64,000 nucleotides of DNA from Thalassospira profundimaris WP0211 (GCF_000300275.1 NZ_AMRN01000008.1:215608-279607); one strand, 5' to 3'. Shown: positions 31,909 to 41,310, counted from the stretch's first letter. The notes: generated from the sequence alone by a model not told the origin. Numbers and translations are program-made.

Positions 31909-32478
31909 TCAGGACAATGCGGAAATCACATCAGAGCTCTGAGTAAGTGAACAATATTCCGAGGCCAGTACAGCGGCATAAAGATCAAACACATCCTGTG
32001 CCGGGAAGGTCTTGCCGTTGGCATCTGTCACATCAATCGCGGTGGTGGCATCAAGTACCAGCCAGTTTTCAAAGCCAAGGCAATGGGCCATGCGGATGGT
32101 GACATCCATGGAATTATGGATAACCACACCGGTAAAGATCAGGCGTTTGATGCCGCGGTCATGCAGGTGCTTTTCCAGTGACGTTCCGACAAAGGCACAG
32201 TTTTGCTGTTTGGCAATCACGGTTTCGCCGTCGATGGGCAATGCTTCGTCCTTGAACGGCTGGCCGGGGCCATCGACATAGAAGCTTGAGGCCGGGTTGG
32301 CTTCTTCGTGGCGCACGTGAATGACGGGCAGGTTTCTTGCGCGAAAGTCTGCAAGCAGTTTTGCAATCACATCGGCATAGCCGGGATTGTTTTTGGAATT
32401 CCAGCGCGGATCATCAATGGCCTTTTGCACATCAAGGACGATGAGGGCGGTGTCGTTGTCCAGGAGGGGCAGGGACAT
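31909..32478 (-). CDS. Isochorismatase-family cysteine hydrolase
   Basis: A 189-residue hydrolase. The triad follows the family pattern: Asp in LIVLDVQKAIDD (16), Lys in VIAKQQNCAFVGTSL near 90, but the usual nucleophile position in VIHNSMDVT (TGVVIHNSMD) carries Ser instead of Cys. The oxyanion cis-peptide GVVI is present. Substitution of the Cys is odd, so activity is uncertain or relies on Ser. It is encoded on the same strand as nrdJ but after its terminator, with its own GGAG site. Confidence 0.85.
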   Translation of the reverse strand: MSLPLLDNDTALIVLDVQKAIDDPRWNSKNNPGYADVIAKLLADFRARNLPVIHVRHEEANPASSFYVDGPGQPFKDEALPIDGETVIAKQQNCAFVGTSLEKHLHDRGIKRLIFTGVVIHNSMDVTIRMAHCLGFENWLVLDATTAIDVTDANGKTFPAQDVFDLYAAVLASEYCSLTQSSDVISALS

Positions 32479-32504
32479 GGGAATACTCCGTCAATAAATG
32501 GGCC

Positions 32505-32540
32505 AAAAACAAAACCGGCCGGGAAATCCCCGGCCGGTTT
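32505..32540 (-). terminator. Terminator of nrdJ
   Basis: AAACCGGCCGGG and CCCGGCCGGTTT form a perfect 12-bp stem with a 5-base loop. On the minus strand it is followed by TTGTTTTTGG. It lies 37 bp after the nrdJ stop and before the isochorismatase-like gene. Confidence 0.85.
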
Positions 32541-32576
32541 GCTGATCACATCAGGTGTTCGGAAGGGACAGACCCC

Positions 32577-35500
32577 TTAGGAGCAACCGGTGGTCGCGCC
32601 ACAAGAGTCACATTTCAGGCAGGTGCCGTTGCGCACCAGAGTGAAGTTACCGCAATCCGGGCAACCATCACCTTCGTAGCCTTTCATGCGGGCTTCGCGG
32701 ATCTGTTCCATTTTGGCATCGGTTTTGGCGATGACTTCTTCGCTGGTGGTCAGGATCGCATTGTTCTGCGGTGCTGACGGTGCAGCGGTGGTCGCGCTTG
32801 CGGTGGTTTCGTGGCTGTGGCCATGACCGTCGGTGCCGGTGGATTTGACTTCCACGACGCGTTCTTCGGTCTGAACACCGCCATCAACCACATAGAGGTT
32901 GCGACGCACGAAGCCACTTGATGCCACCTTGCGGATGGTTTCAATCGCCTGATCGCCGGTTTTCTTGGCTTCTTCACCAAGGTCACCTTCGCTGACACCT
33001 TCGCCAACCGCATCCGGAAGGATGTCGGACGGCTGAACGTGGGCGAGGTCGTTACGACCAAGATAGGAGATCGCCAGTTCGCGGAACATGTAATCAAGGA
33101 TGGAAGTTGCCATCTTGATCGCATCGTTGCCGGAAACCATGCCGGACGGCTCGAAGCGGGTGAAGGTGAAGGCTTCGACATATTCTTCGAGCGGCACGCC
33201 ATACTGCAGGCCGATGGACACCGCGATTGCGAAGTTGTTCATCAGCGAGCGGAATGCAGCGCCTTCCTTGTGCATGTCGATGAAGATTTCACCAAGCTTG
33301 CCGTCTTCGTATTCACCGGTACGGAGATATACCTTGTGTCCACCAACGGTCGCCTTCTGGGTGTAGCCTTTGCGACGGCCCGGAAGGGAGCGACGGTCGC
33401 CACGAATGACGCGTTCGATGATTTTTTCAACGATCTGCTCGGACGCCTGGGCTGCCTTGGCAGCGGTCGGCTGATCTGCGTAATCGTCTTCTTCAACCAG
33501 GGCAGAGTTCAGCGGCTGGCTGAGTTTCGAACCATCACGATAGAGCGCGTTGGCCTTAAGGCCGAGACGCCAGGACAGCATGTAAGCATCTTTGCAATCC
33601 TGGATGTTTGCGCTGCTTGGCATGTTGATGGTTTTGGAAATCGCACCCGAGATGAACGGCTGAGCCGCGGCCATCATGCGGATGTGGCTTTCAGCTGAGA
33701 GGTAACGCTTGCCGATACGGCCGCACGGGTTTGCACAATCAAAGACAGCGAGGTCTTCGTCACGCAGATGCGGGGCACCTTCAAGGGTCATTGCGCCGCA
33801 AACATAGGTGTTTGCCTGTTCGATCTGTTTTTTATCGAAACCGAGGGCGGCCAGCATGTCAAAGTCCATGCTGTTGATTGCCTTGGCATCCAGACCGAGC
33901 TGGTTGACGCAGAAATCATCGCCAAAGGTGTATTTGTTGAAGACGAATTTGACATCAAATGCGTTCTTCAGCGCACCTTCAACCTTGGCAATGGCGTCGT
34001 CGTCAAAGCCCTTGGCTTTCAGGTCATCATGGGTGATGGACGGCGAGCCAACAAGGGTGCCATGACCAACCGCGTATTTTTCAATGTCGCGGATCTGGTT
34101 TTCGGTATAGCCGAGCGTTGCAAGCGCAACCGGAACGGTGCGGTTGATGATTTTGAAGTAACCGCCACCAGCAAGCTTTTTGAACTTCACGAGGGCAAAG
34201 TCAGGCTCGATACCGGTGGTGTCGCAATCCATAACCAGACCGATCGTGCCGGTCGGCGCGATAACGGTGGTCTGGGCGTTACGGTAACCATGCTTTTCGC
34301 CAAGCTCGACCGCCTTGTCCCAGGCTGCACGGGCGGCAACCGGAAGATCGGCATAGGGGCTGTCAGCAGCAACCAGCGGAACCGGGTTGATCGACAGGCC
34401 TTCGTAGCCTTCCTGTTCACCGTAAGCGGCACGGCGGTGGTTGCGCATGACACGCAGCATTTCAGCGGCGTTGTCGGCATAACCCGGGAACGCACCCTGT
34501 TCGCTGGCCATTTCAGCCGAGGTTGCATAGGAAACACCACACATGATCGCGGTAAGCGACGCGCCAATCGCACGGCCTTCGTCGCTGTCATAGGGGATGC
34601 CCATGCTCATCAAAAGGCCGCCAATGTTGGCATAGCCAAGACCAAGGGTACGGTAACGATAGGAGAGTTCTGCAATACGGTCAGACGGGAACTGTGCCAT
34701 CAGAACTGAGATTTCAAGAACAACCGTCCACAGACGGACAGCATGTTCGTAAGCCTCGATATCGACGCCGCCGTCATCAGAACGGAAGTTCATCAGGTTC
34801 AGCGATGCGAGGTTACATGCGGTGTCATCAAGGAACATATATTCCGAGCACGGGTTGGACGCATTGATGCGACCCGAGTTCGGGCAGGTGTGCCATTCGT
34901 TGATCGTTGTGTCGTACTGGATGCCCGGATCTGCGCACGCCCAGGCAGCTTCACCAACCTTGTCCCACAAATCGCGGGCAGAGATGGTTTTGGCAACTTT
35001 GCCATCGGTACGGCGGATCAGTTCCCAGTCACCGTTATCAAGAACAGCCTGAAGGAAGTCGTTCGACACACGAACAGAGTTGTTCGAGTTCTGACCCGAA
35101 ACGGTCAGGTATGCCTCGGAGTCCCAATCAGTGTCATAGGTCTTGAAGCTGATTTCGGTGAAGCCCTGACGGGCGAATTCGATGATCTTGTTGATATAGG
35201 AATCCGGGATCATCACAGCGCGGGCAGCCAAGACAGCTTCTTTGAGCTGCGGGTTGGCGCGCGGTACAAAGCGATCTTCGGAGTCAGCGGCACCGTCCCA
35301 GTTGGTGCAAGCAGCAAGAACTGCGGTCAGGTGCTTTTCAGCCAGTTTGGAACCGGCGACGAGGGCAGCAACTTTCTGCTCTTCGACGACTTTCCAATCA
35401 ATATATTCTTCGATGTCCGGGTGGTCGATATCAACGACAACCATTTTGGCCGCACGACGGGTGGTGCCACCCGATTTGATGGCGCCAGCAGCACGGTCAC

Positions 35501-36281
35501 CAATTTTCAGGAAGCTCATCAGGCCGGAAGAACGACCGCCGCCAGACAAGCTTTCGCCGCCACCACGTACGTTGGAGAAGTTAGAACCGGTACCGGAACC
35601 GAATTTGAACAGACGGGCTTCACGTGACCATAAGTCCATGATGCCGCCTTCGTTAACCAGATCATCGGCAACCGACTGAATGAAGCAGGCATGCGGCTGC
35701 GGATGCTCATACGAGCTGGCCGATTTGGTCAGTTCGCCGGTTTTGAAATCAACATAGGAGTGACCCTGTGCCGGGCCATCAATGCCGTACGCCCAGTGCA
35801 GACCAGTGTTGAACCACTGCGGCGAGTTCGGCGCACCCATCTGGTGGGAGAGCTGATAGCGCATTTCATCAAAGAAAGCCTGAGCATCGGATTCGGCGTC
35901 AAAATAGCCGCCTTTCCAGCCCCAATAGGTCCAGGTGCCTGCCAGACGGTCAAAGACCTGGGTTGAGCTGGTTTCGCTGATGTAGCGTTTTTCAGCCGGC
36001 ATTTTGTCAAGCTTGGCGGTGTCAGCGGTCTTACGCCACAGCCAGGACGGGACGTCCTTTTCCTTGACCGGTTTAAGGGCAACCGGAACACCGGCCTTGC
36101 GGAAATATTTCTGTGCCAGAACGTCACTCGCGACCTGTGACCAGGAGGCGGGCATGTCGATGTCATTCATCTCAAAAACAACGGAACCATCCGGGTTTTT
36201 GATGACAGATGATAACTTACGAAATTCGATGTCGGCGTAAGGGCTGACACCTTCCTGAGTGAATTTTCTGGTAATCCGCAT
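32577..36281 (-). CDS. nrdJ: Vitamin B12-dependent (class II) ribonucleotide reductase
   Basis: A 1,234-residue enzyme that reduces ribonucleotides to deoxyribonucleotides using adenosylcobalamin. Diagnostic segments are [21 protein letters not shown] (active-site Cys, Asn, Glu) near residues 479-500, the [16 protein letters not shown] phosphate loop near 685, and the long insert of the alphaproteobacterial NrdJ form. The C-terminus is a zinc-like Cys cluster, [22 protein letters not shown], holding the redox Cys pair. A GGAG site lies 8 bp before the ATG. Two NrdR-type boxes lie 220-267 bp upstream. I saw no cobalamin riboswitch in the leader. Confidence 0.95.
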   Translation of the reverse strand: MRITRKFTQEGVSPYADIEFRKLSSVIKNPDGSVVFEMNDIDMPASWSQVASDVLAQKYFRKAGVPVALKPVKEKDVPSWLWRKTADTAKLDKMPAEKRYISETSSTQVFDRLAGTWTYWGWKGGYFDAESDAQAFFDEMRYQLSHQMGAPNSPQWFNTGLHWAYGIDGPAQGHSYVDFKTGELTKSASSYEHPQPHACFIQSVADDLVNEGGIMDLWSREARLFKFGSGTGSNFSNVRGGGESLSGGGRSSGLMSFLKIGDRAAGAIKSGGTTRRAAKMVVVDIDHPDIEEYIDWKVVEEQKVAALVAGSKLAEKHLTAVLAACTNWDGAADSEDRFVPRANPQLKEAVLAARAVMIPDSYINKIIEFARQGFTEISFKTYDTDWDSEAYLTVSGQNSNNSVRVSNDFLQAVLDNGDWELIRRTDGKVAKTISARDLWDKVGEAAWACADPGIQYDTTINEWHTCPNSGRINASNPCSEYMFLDDTACNLASLNLMNFRSDDGGVDIEAYEHAVRLWTVVLEISVLMAQFPSDRIAELSYRYRTLGLGYANIGGLLMSMGIPYDSDEGRAIGASLTAIMCGVSYATSAEMASEQGAFPGYADNAAEMLRVMRNHRRAAYGEQEGYEGLSINPVPLVAADSPYADLPVAARAAWDKAVELGEKHGYRNAQTTVIAPTGTIGLVMDCDTTGIEPDFALVKFKKLAGGGYFKIINRTVPVALATLGYTENQIRDIEKYAVGHGTLVGSPSITHDDLKAKGFDDDAIAKVEGALKNAFDVKFVFNKYTFGDDFCVNQLGLDAKAINSMDFDMLAALGFDKKQIEQANTYVCGAMTLEGAPHLRDEDLAVFDCANPCGRIGKRYLSAESHIRMMAAAQPFISGAISKTINMPSSANIQDCKDAYMLSWRLGLKANALYRDGSKLSQPLNSALVEEDDYADQPTAAKAAQASEQIVEKIIERVIRGDRRSLPGRRKGYTQKATVGGHKVYLRTGEYEDGKLGEIFIDMHKEGAAFRSLMNNFAIAVSIGLQYGVPLEEYVEAFTFTRFEPSGMVSGNDAIKMATSILDYMFRELAISYLGRNDLAHVQPSDILPDAVGEGVSEGDLGEEAKKTGDQAIETIRKVASSGFVRRNLYVVDGGVQTEERVVEVKSTGTDGHGHSHETTASATTAAPSAPQNNAILTTSEEVIAKTDAKMEQIREARMKGYEGDGCPDCGNFTLVRNGTCLKCDSCGATTGCS

Positions 36282-36316
36282 GGTCTGCTCCGGTTCTGAT
36301 CAGACGTAACAGGGCG

Positions 36317-36457
36317 CTATCTGGTGATGCGCCAACATCGCCTGACTTTATATAGTTTGCTCAATGCTCTTGCGCTGCCCCTGATGCCGATATTTTCCAG
36401 CATTTCCAGAGCCCGCAGGTATGGGTATTCGGTGGTTTGGTCCCCCCTTGGAACCAT
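36317..36457 (-). CDS. Possible short upstream ORF in the nrdJ leader
   Basis: A 46-codon frame from ATG 36457 (MVPRGDQTTEYPYLRALEML, ending KVRRCWRITR) to a TAG 35 bp before nrdJ. The middle would form an amphipathic helix. The ATG comes only about 10 bases after the start site predicted from the -10 at 36474-36479, and there is no good ribosome site. It may be a leader peptide, a near-leaderless small protein or a chance frame. Confidence 0.3.
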   Translation of the reverse strand: MVPRGDQTTEYPYLRALEMLENIGIRGSARALSKLYKVRRCWRITR

Positions 36458-36473
36458 CCGGTCCGTGGGAAAG

Positions 36474-36503
36474 ACTATAATGGCAAAATTTCGCCACAGT
36501 CCA
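36474..36503 (-). promoter_or_regulatory. Predicted nrdJ promoter
   Basis: On the minus strand TGGACT (36503-36498), an 18-bp spacer and TATAGT (36479-36474) resemble a sigma-70 promoter. The -35 overlaps the nearer NrdR box. It implies a leader of about 185 bases. Confidence 0.45.
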
Positions 36504-36516
36504 CTAATCTTTGTGG
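36501..36516 (-). promoter_or_regulatory. NrdR box, promoter-proximal
   Basis: CCACTAATCTTTGTGG matches the NrdR consensus CAC-A-AT-T-GTG in its outer positions. It begins exactly 32 bp from the second box, the spacing known for NrdR pairs. NrdR represses ribonucleotide reductase genes when dATP is plentiful. Confidence 0.75.
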
Positions 36517-36532
36517 TTGACAGTAATTTTTA

Positions 36533-36548
36533 CCACAACATGTAGTGG
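36533..36548 (-). promoter_or_regulatory. NrdR box, promoter-distal
   Basis: CCACAACATGTAGTGG is a near-palindrome fitting the NrdR motif. With the box at 36501-36516 it forms the standard tandem pair in phase on the DNA helix. Confidence 0.78.
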
Positions 36549-37231
36549 GTCGATTGCTGTCTTGTTGATTCGATGCTGGTGGGATTCTCGTTAACAATCT
36601 CTGAATCGGTCCGGGAGGCCCGGAAAACTGCGATTTGTTTCGCAGCGCGATTGTGTGTCGGTCCTAAGACTCGGACTACATATTGTGTGGGAACGCGTTA
36701 AACCCACCCAACGTTTGATCAAGCTAACGCCGTTTTCATTCCATTTCCAGTGCCAAGCTGAAAATTAGACACTGCATGGTTTTTCGTAGCATGGAAACCA
36801 ATGATAACAGTTTGATATTTATATGAAAGTCTTGTTTCGGATCTGTGTGAAAAGGCAGGGGTATCAAGCCTTCCGGCCTACTACATATATGGGGCGCATT
36901 GTGGATAAGGAGGTGGACAAAGCCCCCAGATGTAGATGGATCAAAGAGTCGTCGCCCCACAAGCAGTTGTGGGTTGTTTTCAGATGGAAATTTCCATTAA
37001 AGGCAGGCTCTGATTTATTCGTGGGCGGGGCAGGGCGAGGAGCCGGTTTGCAAACAGATATAAATTGTCTTGCGATTGTTGAGGCCGGGGGCCCTGAAAC
37101 ATTGACTTTCCACGAACATCACGACATATAAGTCACTTGATTGACAGGGTGTATCACCAAACACGCTGTACTGCCTTTTGCCGCCATCGCGTAAAGCAGG
37201 CGGACAAACCAGATCTGGAGAGAGACCCAAC
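36549..37231. other. Long intergenic stretch with clustered hairpins, possible non-coding RNA
   Basis: No protein gene is convincing here. From 36615 to 36680 three hairpins follow each other on the plus strand: TCCGGG-AGG-CCCGGA, CTGCGA-TTTGTT-TCGCAG and GTCC-TAAGACTC-GGAC. At 36956-36973 CCCACAA-GCAG-TTGTGGG is followed by TTGTTTTC, which could end a plus-strand transcript. I cannot match it to a known RNA family. Confidence 0.3.
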
Positions 37232-37594
37232 ATGGCCACCGTCGGCACCCGTATTTATACTGCGCTGTTTGGCAAGCGCGTTGGCGAAGACCGTTTCGGC
37301 AATACCTATTACACCGAAAAGACTCCGGCAAAGGGTCGTCGCACCAAGCGTTGGGTTGTTTACAAAGGTGTCGTCGAAGGATCCAAGGTCCCGGCTGAAT
37401 GGCATGCCTGGCTGCATTACACCCTTGATGCGCCGCTGTCTGAAAAGGCCGAAGACCGTTATGACTGGCAGAAAGAACACCAGCCGAACCTGACGGGCAC
37501 CAAGCATGCCTATCGTCCGAAGGGCCATGAATATAGTGGCGGCAAGCGTGCACCGGCGACCGGTGACTATCAGGCTTGGTCGCCGGAAGGCTGA
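37232..37594 (+). CDS. NADH:ubiquinone oxidoreductase accessory subunit NDUFA12 family
   Basis: A 120-residue protein of the NDUFA12 (17.2-kDa, B17.2) family, a supernumerary subunit of respiratory complex I found in mitochondria and Alphaproteobacteria. Conserved features are GTRIYTALFGKRVGEDRFGNTYYT, then RRTKRWVVYKGVVEGSKVPAEWHAWLHY and the C-terminal KEHQPNLTGTKHAYRPKGH. ATG 37232 has GGAGAG upstream; the frame opens earlier at 37178. It precedes mlaD and DUF2155 genes, a gene order widely kept in this class. Confidence 0.95.
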   Translation: MATVGTRIYTALFGKRVGEDRFGNTYYTEKTPAKGRRTKRWVVYKGVVEGSKVPAEWHAWLHYTLDAPLSEKAEDRYDWQKEHQPNLTGTKHAYRPKGHEYSGGKRAPATGDYQAWSPEG

Positions 37595-37619
37595 TTGATC
37601 CGAAAGAATACCGATTAAC

Positions 37620-37656
37620 AGGCGGGCGCGGGGCAACTCGCGCCCGTTTGTGTTTT
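37620..37656 (+). terminator. Terminator after the NDUFA12 gene
   Basis: CGGGCGCG (37623-37630) pairs with CGCGCCCG (37639-37646) across an 8-base loop and is followed by TTTGTGTTTTC on the plus strand. Confidence 0.72.
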
Positions 37657-37795
37657 CGATATGTTTTGCCTGAATTCTGTTTCCCGATGGCCCGTTTGCG
37701 GCGGTTGTCTTTTGGGTGGTTGTTTTTCGGGGCGGGGCAATACAGTATAGGGTTTTGACCCTAAGTCTCAAAGAGATACAGAACGGATAAGGTCG

Positions 37796-38248
37796 ATGAG
37801 CAACAGACTGATTGAAACCATTGCCGGTGCTGCCGTGATCGCTGTTGCGGTCGGATTTGCGGCCTATTCCTATTCACGCGCCGGGATCAGTACGGTGGAA
37901 GGCTATGAAATCATGGCAAGCTTCAATCGCATAGATGGTCTTGTTGTTGGCAATGACGTTCGTGTTTCAGGTGTAACCGTCGGAACGGTGACCGCCCAGG
38001 AACTTGATCCCGATACATATATGGCGGTCGTCAAAATGTCGGTGCGATCCGATCTGGCATTGCCGATGGACAGTTCGGCCAAGATTGCGTCTGACGGGTT
38101 GCTGGGTGGCAAATTTGTTTCTCTTGAGCCGGGCGGGGATATCGACATGATCGAGGCCGGTGGCGAAATTGAGTTCACCCAAGGGTCGGTAAACCTTGAA
38201 GACCTTATTGGTCAGGTTATCTATTCTTCGACCAACAGCGATAATTGA
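37796..38248 (+). CDS. mlaD: MCE-domain protein MlaD (outer-membrane lipid asymmetry)
   Basis: A 150-residue inner-membrane-anchored protein. One N-terminal helix (TIAGAAVIAVAVGFAAYSYSR) precedes a single MCE domain at residues 38-115: YEIMASFNRIDGLVVGNDVRVSGVTVGTVTAQELD. It then has AKIASDGLLGGKFVSLEPGG, the region of the central pore loop. It would form a hexamer carrying phospholipids between membranes with MlaF and MlaE, which are not in the window. A lone mlaD next to NDUFA12 is usual in this class. Confidence 0.92.
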   Translation: MSNRLIETIAGAAVIAVAVGFAAYSYSRAGISTVEGYEIMASFNRIDGLVVGNDVRVSGVTVGTVTAQELDPDTYMAVVKMSVRSDLALPMDSSAKIASDGLLGGKFVSLEPGGDIDMIEAGGEIEFTQGSVNLEDLIGQVIYSSTNSDN

Positions 38249-38381
38249 TTGATCAGAGGGCCCGCGACAAGCGGCCATGATTTTGCCGGGATTGCACAGC
38301 AAGGTGCGGCGCAGAGAACGCAGCAAGGCGTCGGTCAAAGTAGAATACAGACCTGCCTTGCCCCAAATGTCGGAGCGGTTG

Positions 38382-38624
38382 ATGAAAAAGACCGGAAATG
38401 TTGATCACTTTCCCACCTGGCAGGCCAGCGATGGCTCGCCGCTTTCATGCGTGGAAAAGATCAAGGTTCTCAATGACAATTTCGGCGAACTGCGCGAGAT
38501 CATGCAGGACGCGCTTGAAGATGCGCTTTTGATGGGCTGTGACGAAGAGCAGTTCCGTAATGTGATGCGCGATCTGGTTGCCGAACTGCATAATCCCTAT
38601 AACAAAAGCGACGAACAGGACTGA
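38382..38624 (+). CDS. Small hypothetical protein between mlaD and the DUF2155 gene
   Basis: An 80-residue acidic protein from ATG 38382 with GGAGCGG upstream; in-frame starts further 5' lack this. It is mostly helical (CVEKIKVLNDNFGELREIMQDALEDALLMGCDEEQFRNVMRDLVAEL) and has no signal peptide. Its stop is 8 bp before the next gene, so they are co-transcribed. I do not recognise the family; the position in the conserved mlaD-DUF2155 order suggests an envelope-related or assembly role. Confidence 0.7.
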   Translation: MKKTGNVDHFPTWQASDGSPLSCVEKIKVLNDNFGELREIMQDALEDALLMGCDEEQFRNVMRDLVAELHNPYNKSDEQD

Positions 38625-38632
38625 AGACCACA

Positions 38633-39082
38633 ATGAAACGATCCTTTGCGATTGCCGCGATTTGTTCGACATGTGCAATGATCGGAACGGCGTCTTCGGC
38701 GCTTGATTATCGCCCGGCCCCGGTTGCCCAGTTGCAGGGCTTGGATAAAATTACCGCCCGCATTTCGACCTTTGAAGTGCCAGTAGGGCAGGTTGCGCGT
38801 TTCGGGACACTCGAAATCCGGGTGGATGCGTGTTATCGAACGCCCCCGGAAGAACTCCCGGAAAGTGCGACTTTCCTTGATATTGCCGACATTCGTGAAG
38901 ATGGCAACACACCCCGCAAGGATCTGTTTTCCGGTTGGATGTTCGCATCAAGTCCCGGTTTGTCGGCCCTTGAACATCCGGTCTATGATGTGTGGCTGAA
39001 AGAATGTCTTGATCCGGCCGAGGGCGATGCCAGCGGCGGCGAATCCGCCCCGCAAGGCCAGGCCGCCCCGGAGCAGCCATAA
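38633..39082 (+). CDS. DUF2155 periplasmic protein
   Basis: A 149-residue secreted protein. The signal peptide (MKRSFAIAAICSTCAMIGTASSA) leads into the DUF2155 domain: ITARISTFEVPVGQVARFGTLEIRVDACYRTPPEE, FLDIADIRED and LFSGWMFASSPGLSALEHPVYDVWLKEC, with a pair of Cys likely to form a disulfide. The C-terminal tail is Gly/Ala/Pro/Gln-rich. Function is unknown. It ends a cluster that starts with mlaD and is followed by a strong terminator. Confidence 0.92.
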   Translation: MKRSFAIAAICSTCAMIGTASSALDYRPAPVAQLQGLDKITARISTFEVPVGQVARFGTLEIRVDACYRTPPEELPESATFLDIADIREDGNTPRKDLFSGWMFASSPGLSALEHPVYDVWLKECLDPAEGDASGGESAPQGQAAPEQP

Positions 39083-39108
39083 ATCCGATCATATCCAGAT
39101 TGGCAACA

Positions 39109-39138
39109 AGCTGACCGCAAATGTGGTCAGCTTTTTTT
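39109..39138 (+). terminator. Terminator after the DUF2155 gene
   Basis: AGCTGACC (39109-39116) and GGTCAGCT (39125-39132) form a perfect stem with an 8-base loop, followed by a seven-T run. Confidence 0.88.
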
Positions 39139-39382
39139 GTGGTGCGGCTGCATGATTTTGCAGGATTGGCGAAAAACCAACGGTATCGCGAACGGCCGCC
39201 TCGATGGGATTGGGGCTATATTGTCAAGAATATGGCGAATGTTTTTGCTATTGTTTCCAAAACCGAAAATATGTGTTGCGGTTTCGTTGGCTTGAGAGCG
39301 CCGGGTAGGCCTGTCATGCTCAACTCACGATTTATTGCGGTGCAATGAACCTTTGCATCTTGTGAACATGAGGGAATTCAAA

Positions 39383-39976
39383 ATGTTTAAGTCAATTAAA
39401 AAGGCCGGTGTTGCGCTGGCAGTTGCTGCAGGTCTTTCAGGGGCGGCCTTTTCTGCCCAGGCGGCTGACACCTATACGCTTGATCCGTCCCACACCAGCG
39501 TGATTTTCATCGTTAACCACCTTGGTTTCTCGGACTTCCAGGGCCGTTTTGCCGGCACCACCGGTGAGCTGACCCTTGATCGTGAAAATCCGGCAGCGTC
39601 CTCGGCGACCATCACCATTGATCTCAACCAGATCGATACTGGTGTCGAAGCGCTTGACAACCACATGAAGACTGCTGATTTCTTTAATGTTGAAAGCTTC
39701 CCGACCGCAACGTTCACCAGCACCTCGGTCGAGCTGGTTGGTGACAATGCGGCAACCGTCACGGGCGACCTGACCCTTCTTGGCGAAACCAAGCCGCTGG
39801 TTCTTGACGTTACCCTTAGCGGTGAAGGCACCCATCCGATGACCGGTGACGAAGTTGTCGGTTTCTCGGCAGACGGTGTTGTGACCCGTACGGATTACGG
39901 CATGGACTTCCTCGTGCCGGGCGTTGGTGACGAAGTTACCCTTCAGATTTCTTCGGAATTCCTGAAGCAGAAGTAA
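39383..39976 (+). CDS. YceI-family periplasmic protein (first copy)
   Basis: A 197-residue protein from ATG 39383, with AGGGA 8 bp upstream; an earlier ATG at 39368 and the frame from 39335 are less likely. A signal peptide ends SAQAADT near residue 27. The lipocalin-like YceI barrel shows YTLDPSHTSVIFIVNHLGFSDFQGRF near the N-terminus and HMKTADFFNVESFPTATFTST in the middle. YceI proteins bind polyisoprenoids such as ubiquinone precursors. It lies 106 bp before a b561 gene and a second yceI. Confidence 0.92.
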   Translation: MFKSIKKAGVALAVAAGLSGAAFSAQAADTYTLDPSHTSVIFIVNHLGFSDFQGRFAGTTGELTLDRENPAASSATITIDLNQIDTGVEALDNHMKTADFFNVESFPTATFTSTSVELVGDNAATVTGDLTLLGETKPLVLDVTLSGEGTHPMTGDEVVGFSADGVVTRTDYGMDFLVPGVGDEVTLQISSEFLKQK

Positions 39977-40081
39977 TCCGGCTTTATTGGATTTCGGGTG
40001 TGCGCTGTGGCAAATTTGCTGCGGCGCACATCACATTTCAGACCCGGGCAAGACATGGGCAGGCAGCAAGGAAAGCCGGTT

Positions 40082-40636
40082 ATGACAATTCGTAGTACGA
40101 AGCACGCCTTTGGCGCGGTGACCAAGACCTTTCACTGGGTGATGGCGCTTCTTGTCATCAGCGTTTTTTCGATTGGCTGGTACATGGACTTCCTGCCGCT
40201 GGGGATGGAAAAGCTGGAGTGGATATCGCGCCACAAGTCACTTGGCATAACGGTTCTGGCGTTGGTGGTTCTGCGCGTTATCTGGCGCGTAAGTGAGCCG
40301 AGCCCGTACGAGCTTGGCAAACTTCAGATCGAGCGTCTGGCGGCAAAGGCCGGACATCTGGGATTGTATTTGTTGATGTTTGCCATGCCGTTGACCGGCT
40401 GGACCATGTCGTCGGCCGCGAACTTCCCTGTCAGCGTCTTTGGCCTGTTTACCTTGCCCAATCTAGTGTCGCCCAATCAGGAACTGTTTGAAACCTTGCG
40501 CACGGTGCACTGGGCATTGTCATGGGCGGTTGCCGGACTGGTCGGTGTTCATTTTCTGGCGGTACTCAAACATCATTTTTGGGATCGCGACGCGACATTG
40601 CGGCGTATGTTGCCCTGCAAACTCGAGGAAAACTGA
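40082..40636 (+). CDS. Cytochrome b561
   Basis: A 184-residue membrane cytochrome from ATG 40082; the frame runs earlier to 39998. Four helices carry likely haem His residues in KTFHWVMALLV (16), ISRHKSLG (near 50), AGHLGLYLLM (near 99), TVHWALSWAVAGLVGVHFLAVLKHHF (near 141 and 158). The sequence PLTGWTMSS is typical of CybB. Its stop is one base before the second yceI gene, so the two are coupled, and it probably works with YceI in quinone electron transfer. Confidence 0.92.
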   Translation: MTIRSTKHAFGAVTKTFHWVMALLVISVFSIGWYMDFLPLGMEKLEWISRHKSLGITVLALVVLRVIWRVSEPSPYELGKLQIERLAAKAGHLGLYLLMFAMPLTGWTMSSAANFPVSVFGLFTLPNLVSPNQELFETLRTVHWALSWAVAGLVGVHFLAVLKHHFWDRDATLRRMLPCKLEEN

Positions 40637-40637
40637 C

Positions 40638-41231
40638 ATGTTTCAGATGAAACGCAAAATGCTGCCTGCATTGGCAATTGCCACGACCATCGCCGGTTTT
40701 TCCGGGGCTGCACTGGCCGCCGACCAATGGGTGGTGGACGCCAACGAAAGCGAAATTGAATTTACGGGTACTCAGCTTGGTGCGGCGTTTGAAGGCAAGT
40801 TTGAATCCTTTGAAGCCGACATCGTATTTTCACCTGATGACCTTGCCGGGTCCTCGGTCGAGGTCCTGATTGATATTGCATCGGTCAATACCAGCAATGG
40901 TGACCGTGACAGTCAGATCGTCTCGCCAGACTGGTTTGATGCGGCACAATGGCCGACCGCGAAGTTTGCAACCAAGTCCTTTAGCGAAGTTGCGCCGGGC
41001 AAGTACGAAGCGGTTGCTGATCTGACGATCCGTGATGTCACCCGCGAAGTAACCTTGCCGTTTGATCTTGAGATCGAAGGCAACAAGGCCGAAGCCGAAG
41101 GGACGGTGACGATCAACCGCACTGACTTTGGTGTCGGGCAGGGCCAATGGCAGGACACGTCACAGGTTGGTGACGCCGTAACCATCAAAATCGAGATCGA
41201 GGCCATGCGTCCTAAGCCGGCACGCGCTTGA
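40638..41231 (+). CDS. YceI-family periplasmic protein (second copy)
   Basis: A 197-residue protein from ATG 40638, with GAGGAA upstream. The signal peptide (MKRKMLPALAIATTIAGFSGAALA) is followed by DQWVVDANESEIEFTGTQLGAAFEGKFESFEADIVF, the YceI opening. A periplasmic barrel follows, with SPDWFDAAQWPTAKFATKSF and TINRTDFGVGQGQW. It differs from the first copy in the GTQLG loop, so each may bind a different ligand. It is the last gene before a strong terminator. Confidence 0.92.
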   Translation: MFQMKRKMLPALAIATTIAGFSGAALAADQWVVDANESEIEFTGTQLGAAFEGKFESFEADIVFSPDDLAGSSVEVLIDIASVNTSNGDRDSQIVSPDWFDAAQWPTAKFATKSFSEVAPGKYEAVADLTIRDVTREVTLPFDLEIEGNKAEAEGTVTINRTDFGVGQGQWQDTSQVGDAVTIKIEIEAMRPKPARA

Positions 41232-41243
41232 CCATCCGAAAAG

Positions 41244-41279
41244 AAAGCCGCCCCGGAAAGGCTCCGGGGCGGCTTTTTT
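41244..41279 (+). terminator. Terminator between yceI and the chemoreceptor gene, probably bidirectional
   Basis: AAAGCCGCCCCGGA pairs perfectly with TCCGGGGCGGCTTT over a 5-base loop, then TTTTTTG on the plus strand. On the minus strand TTTCTTTTC follows the stem, so it can also end the chemoreceptor gene. Confidence 0.9.
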
Positions 41280-41310
41280 GCACGTGTCCTGAATTACTTG
41301 GTGTGTGCGT

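Noticed and set aside
36282..36560. Cobalamin riboswitch before nrdJ
   Set aside because: No GCCACTG-type B12 box on the minus strand; the region is explained better by NrdR boxes, a promoter and a short leader.
36590..36720. 6S, SRP or tmRNA gene
   Set aside because: Words such as GGTCCGG and AAAACTGCG resemble parts of 6S or SRP RNA, but the order and overall closing stem do not fit.
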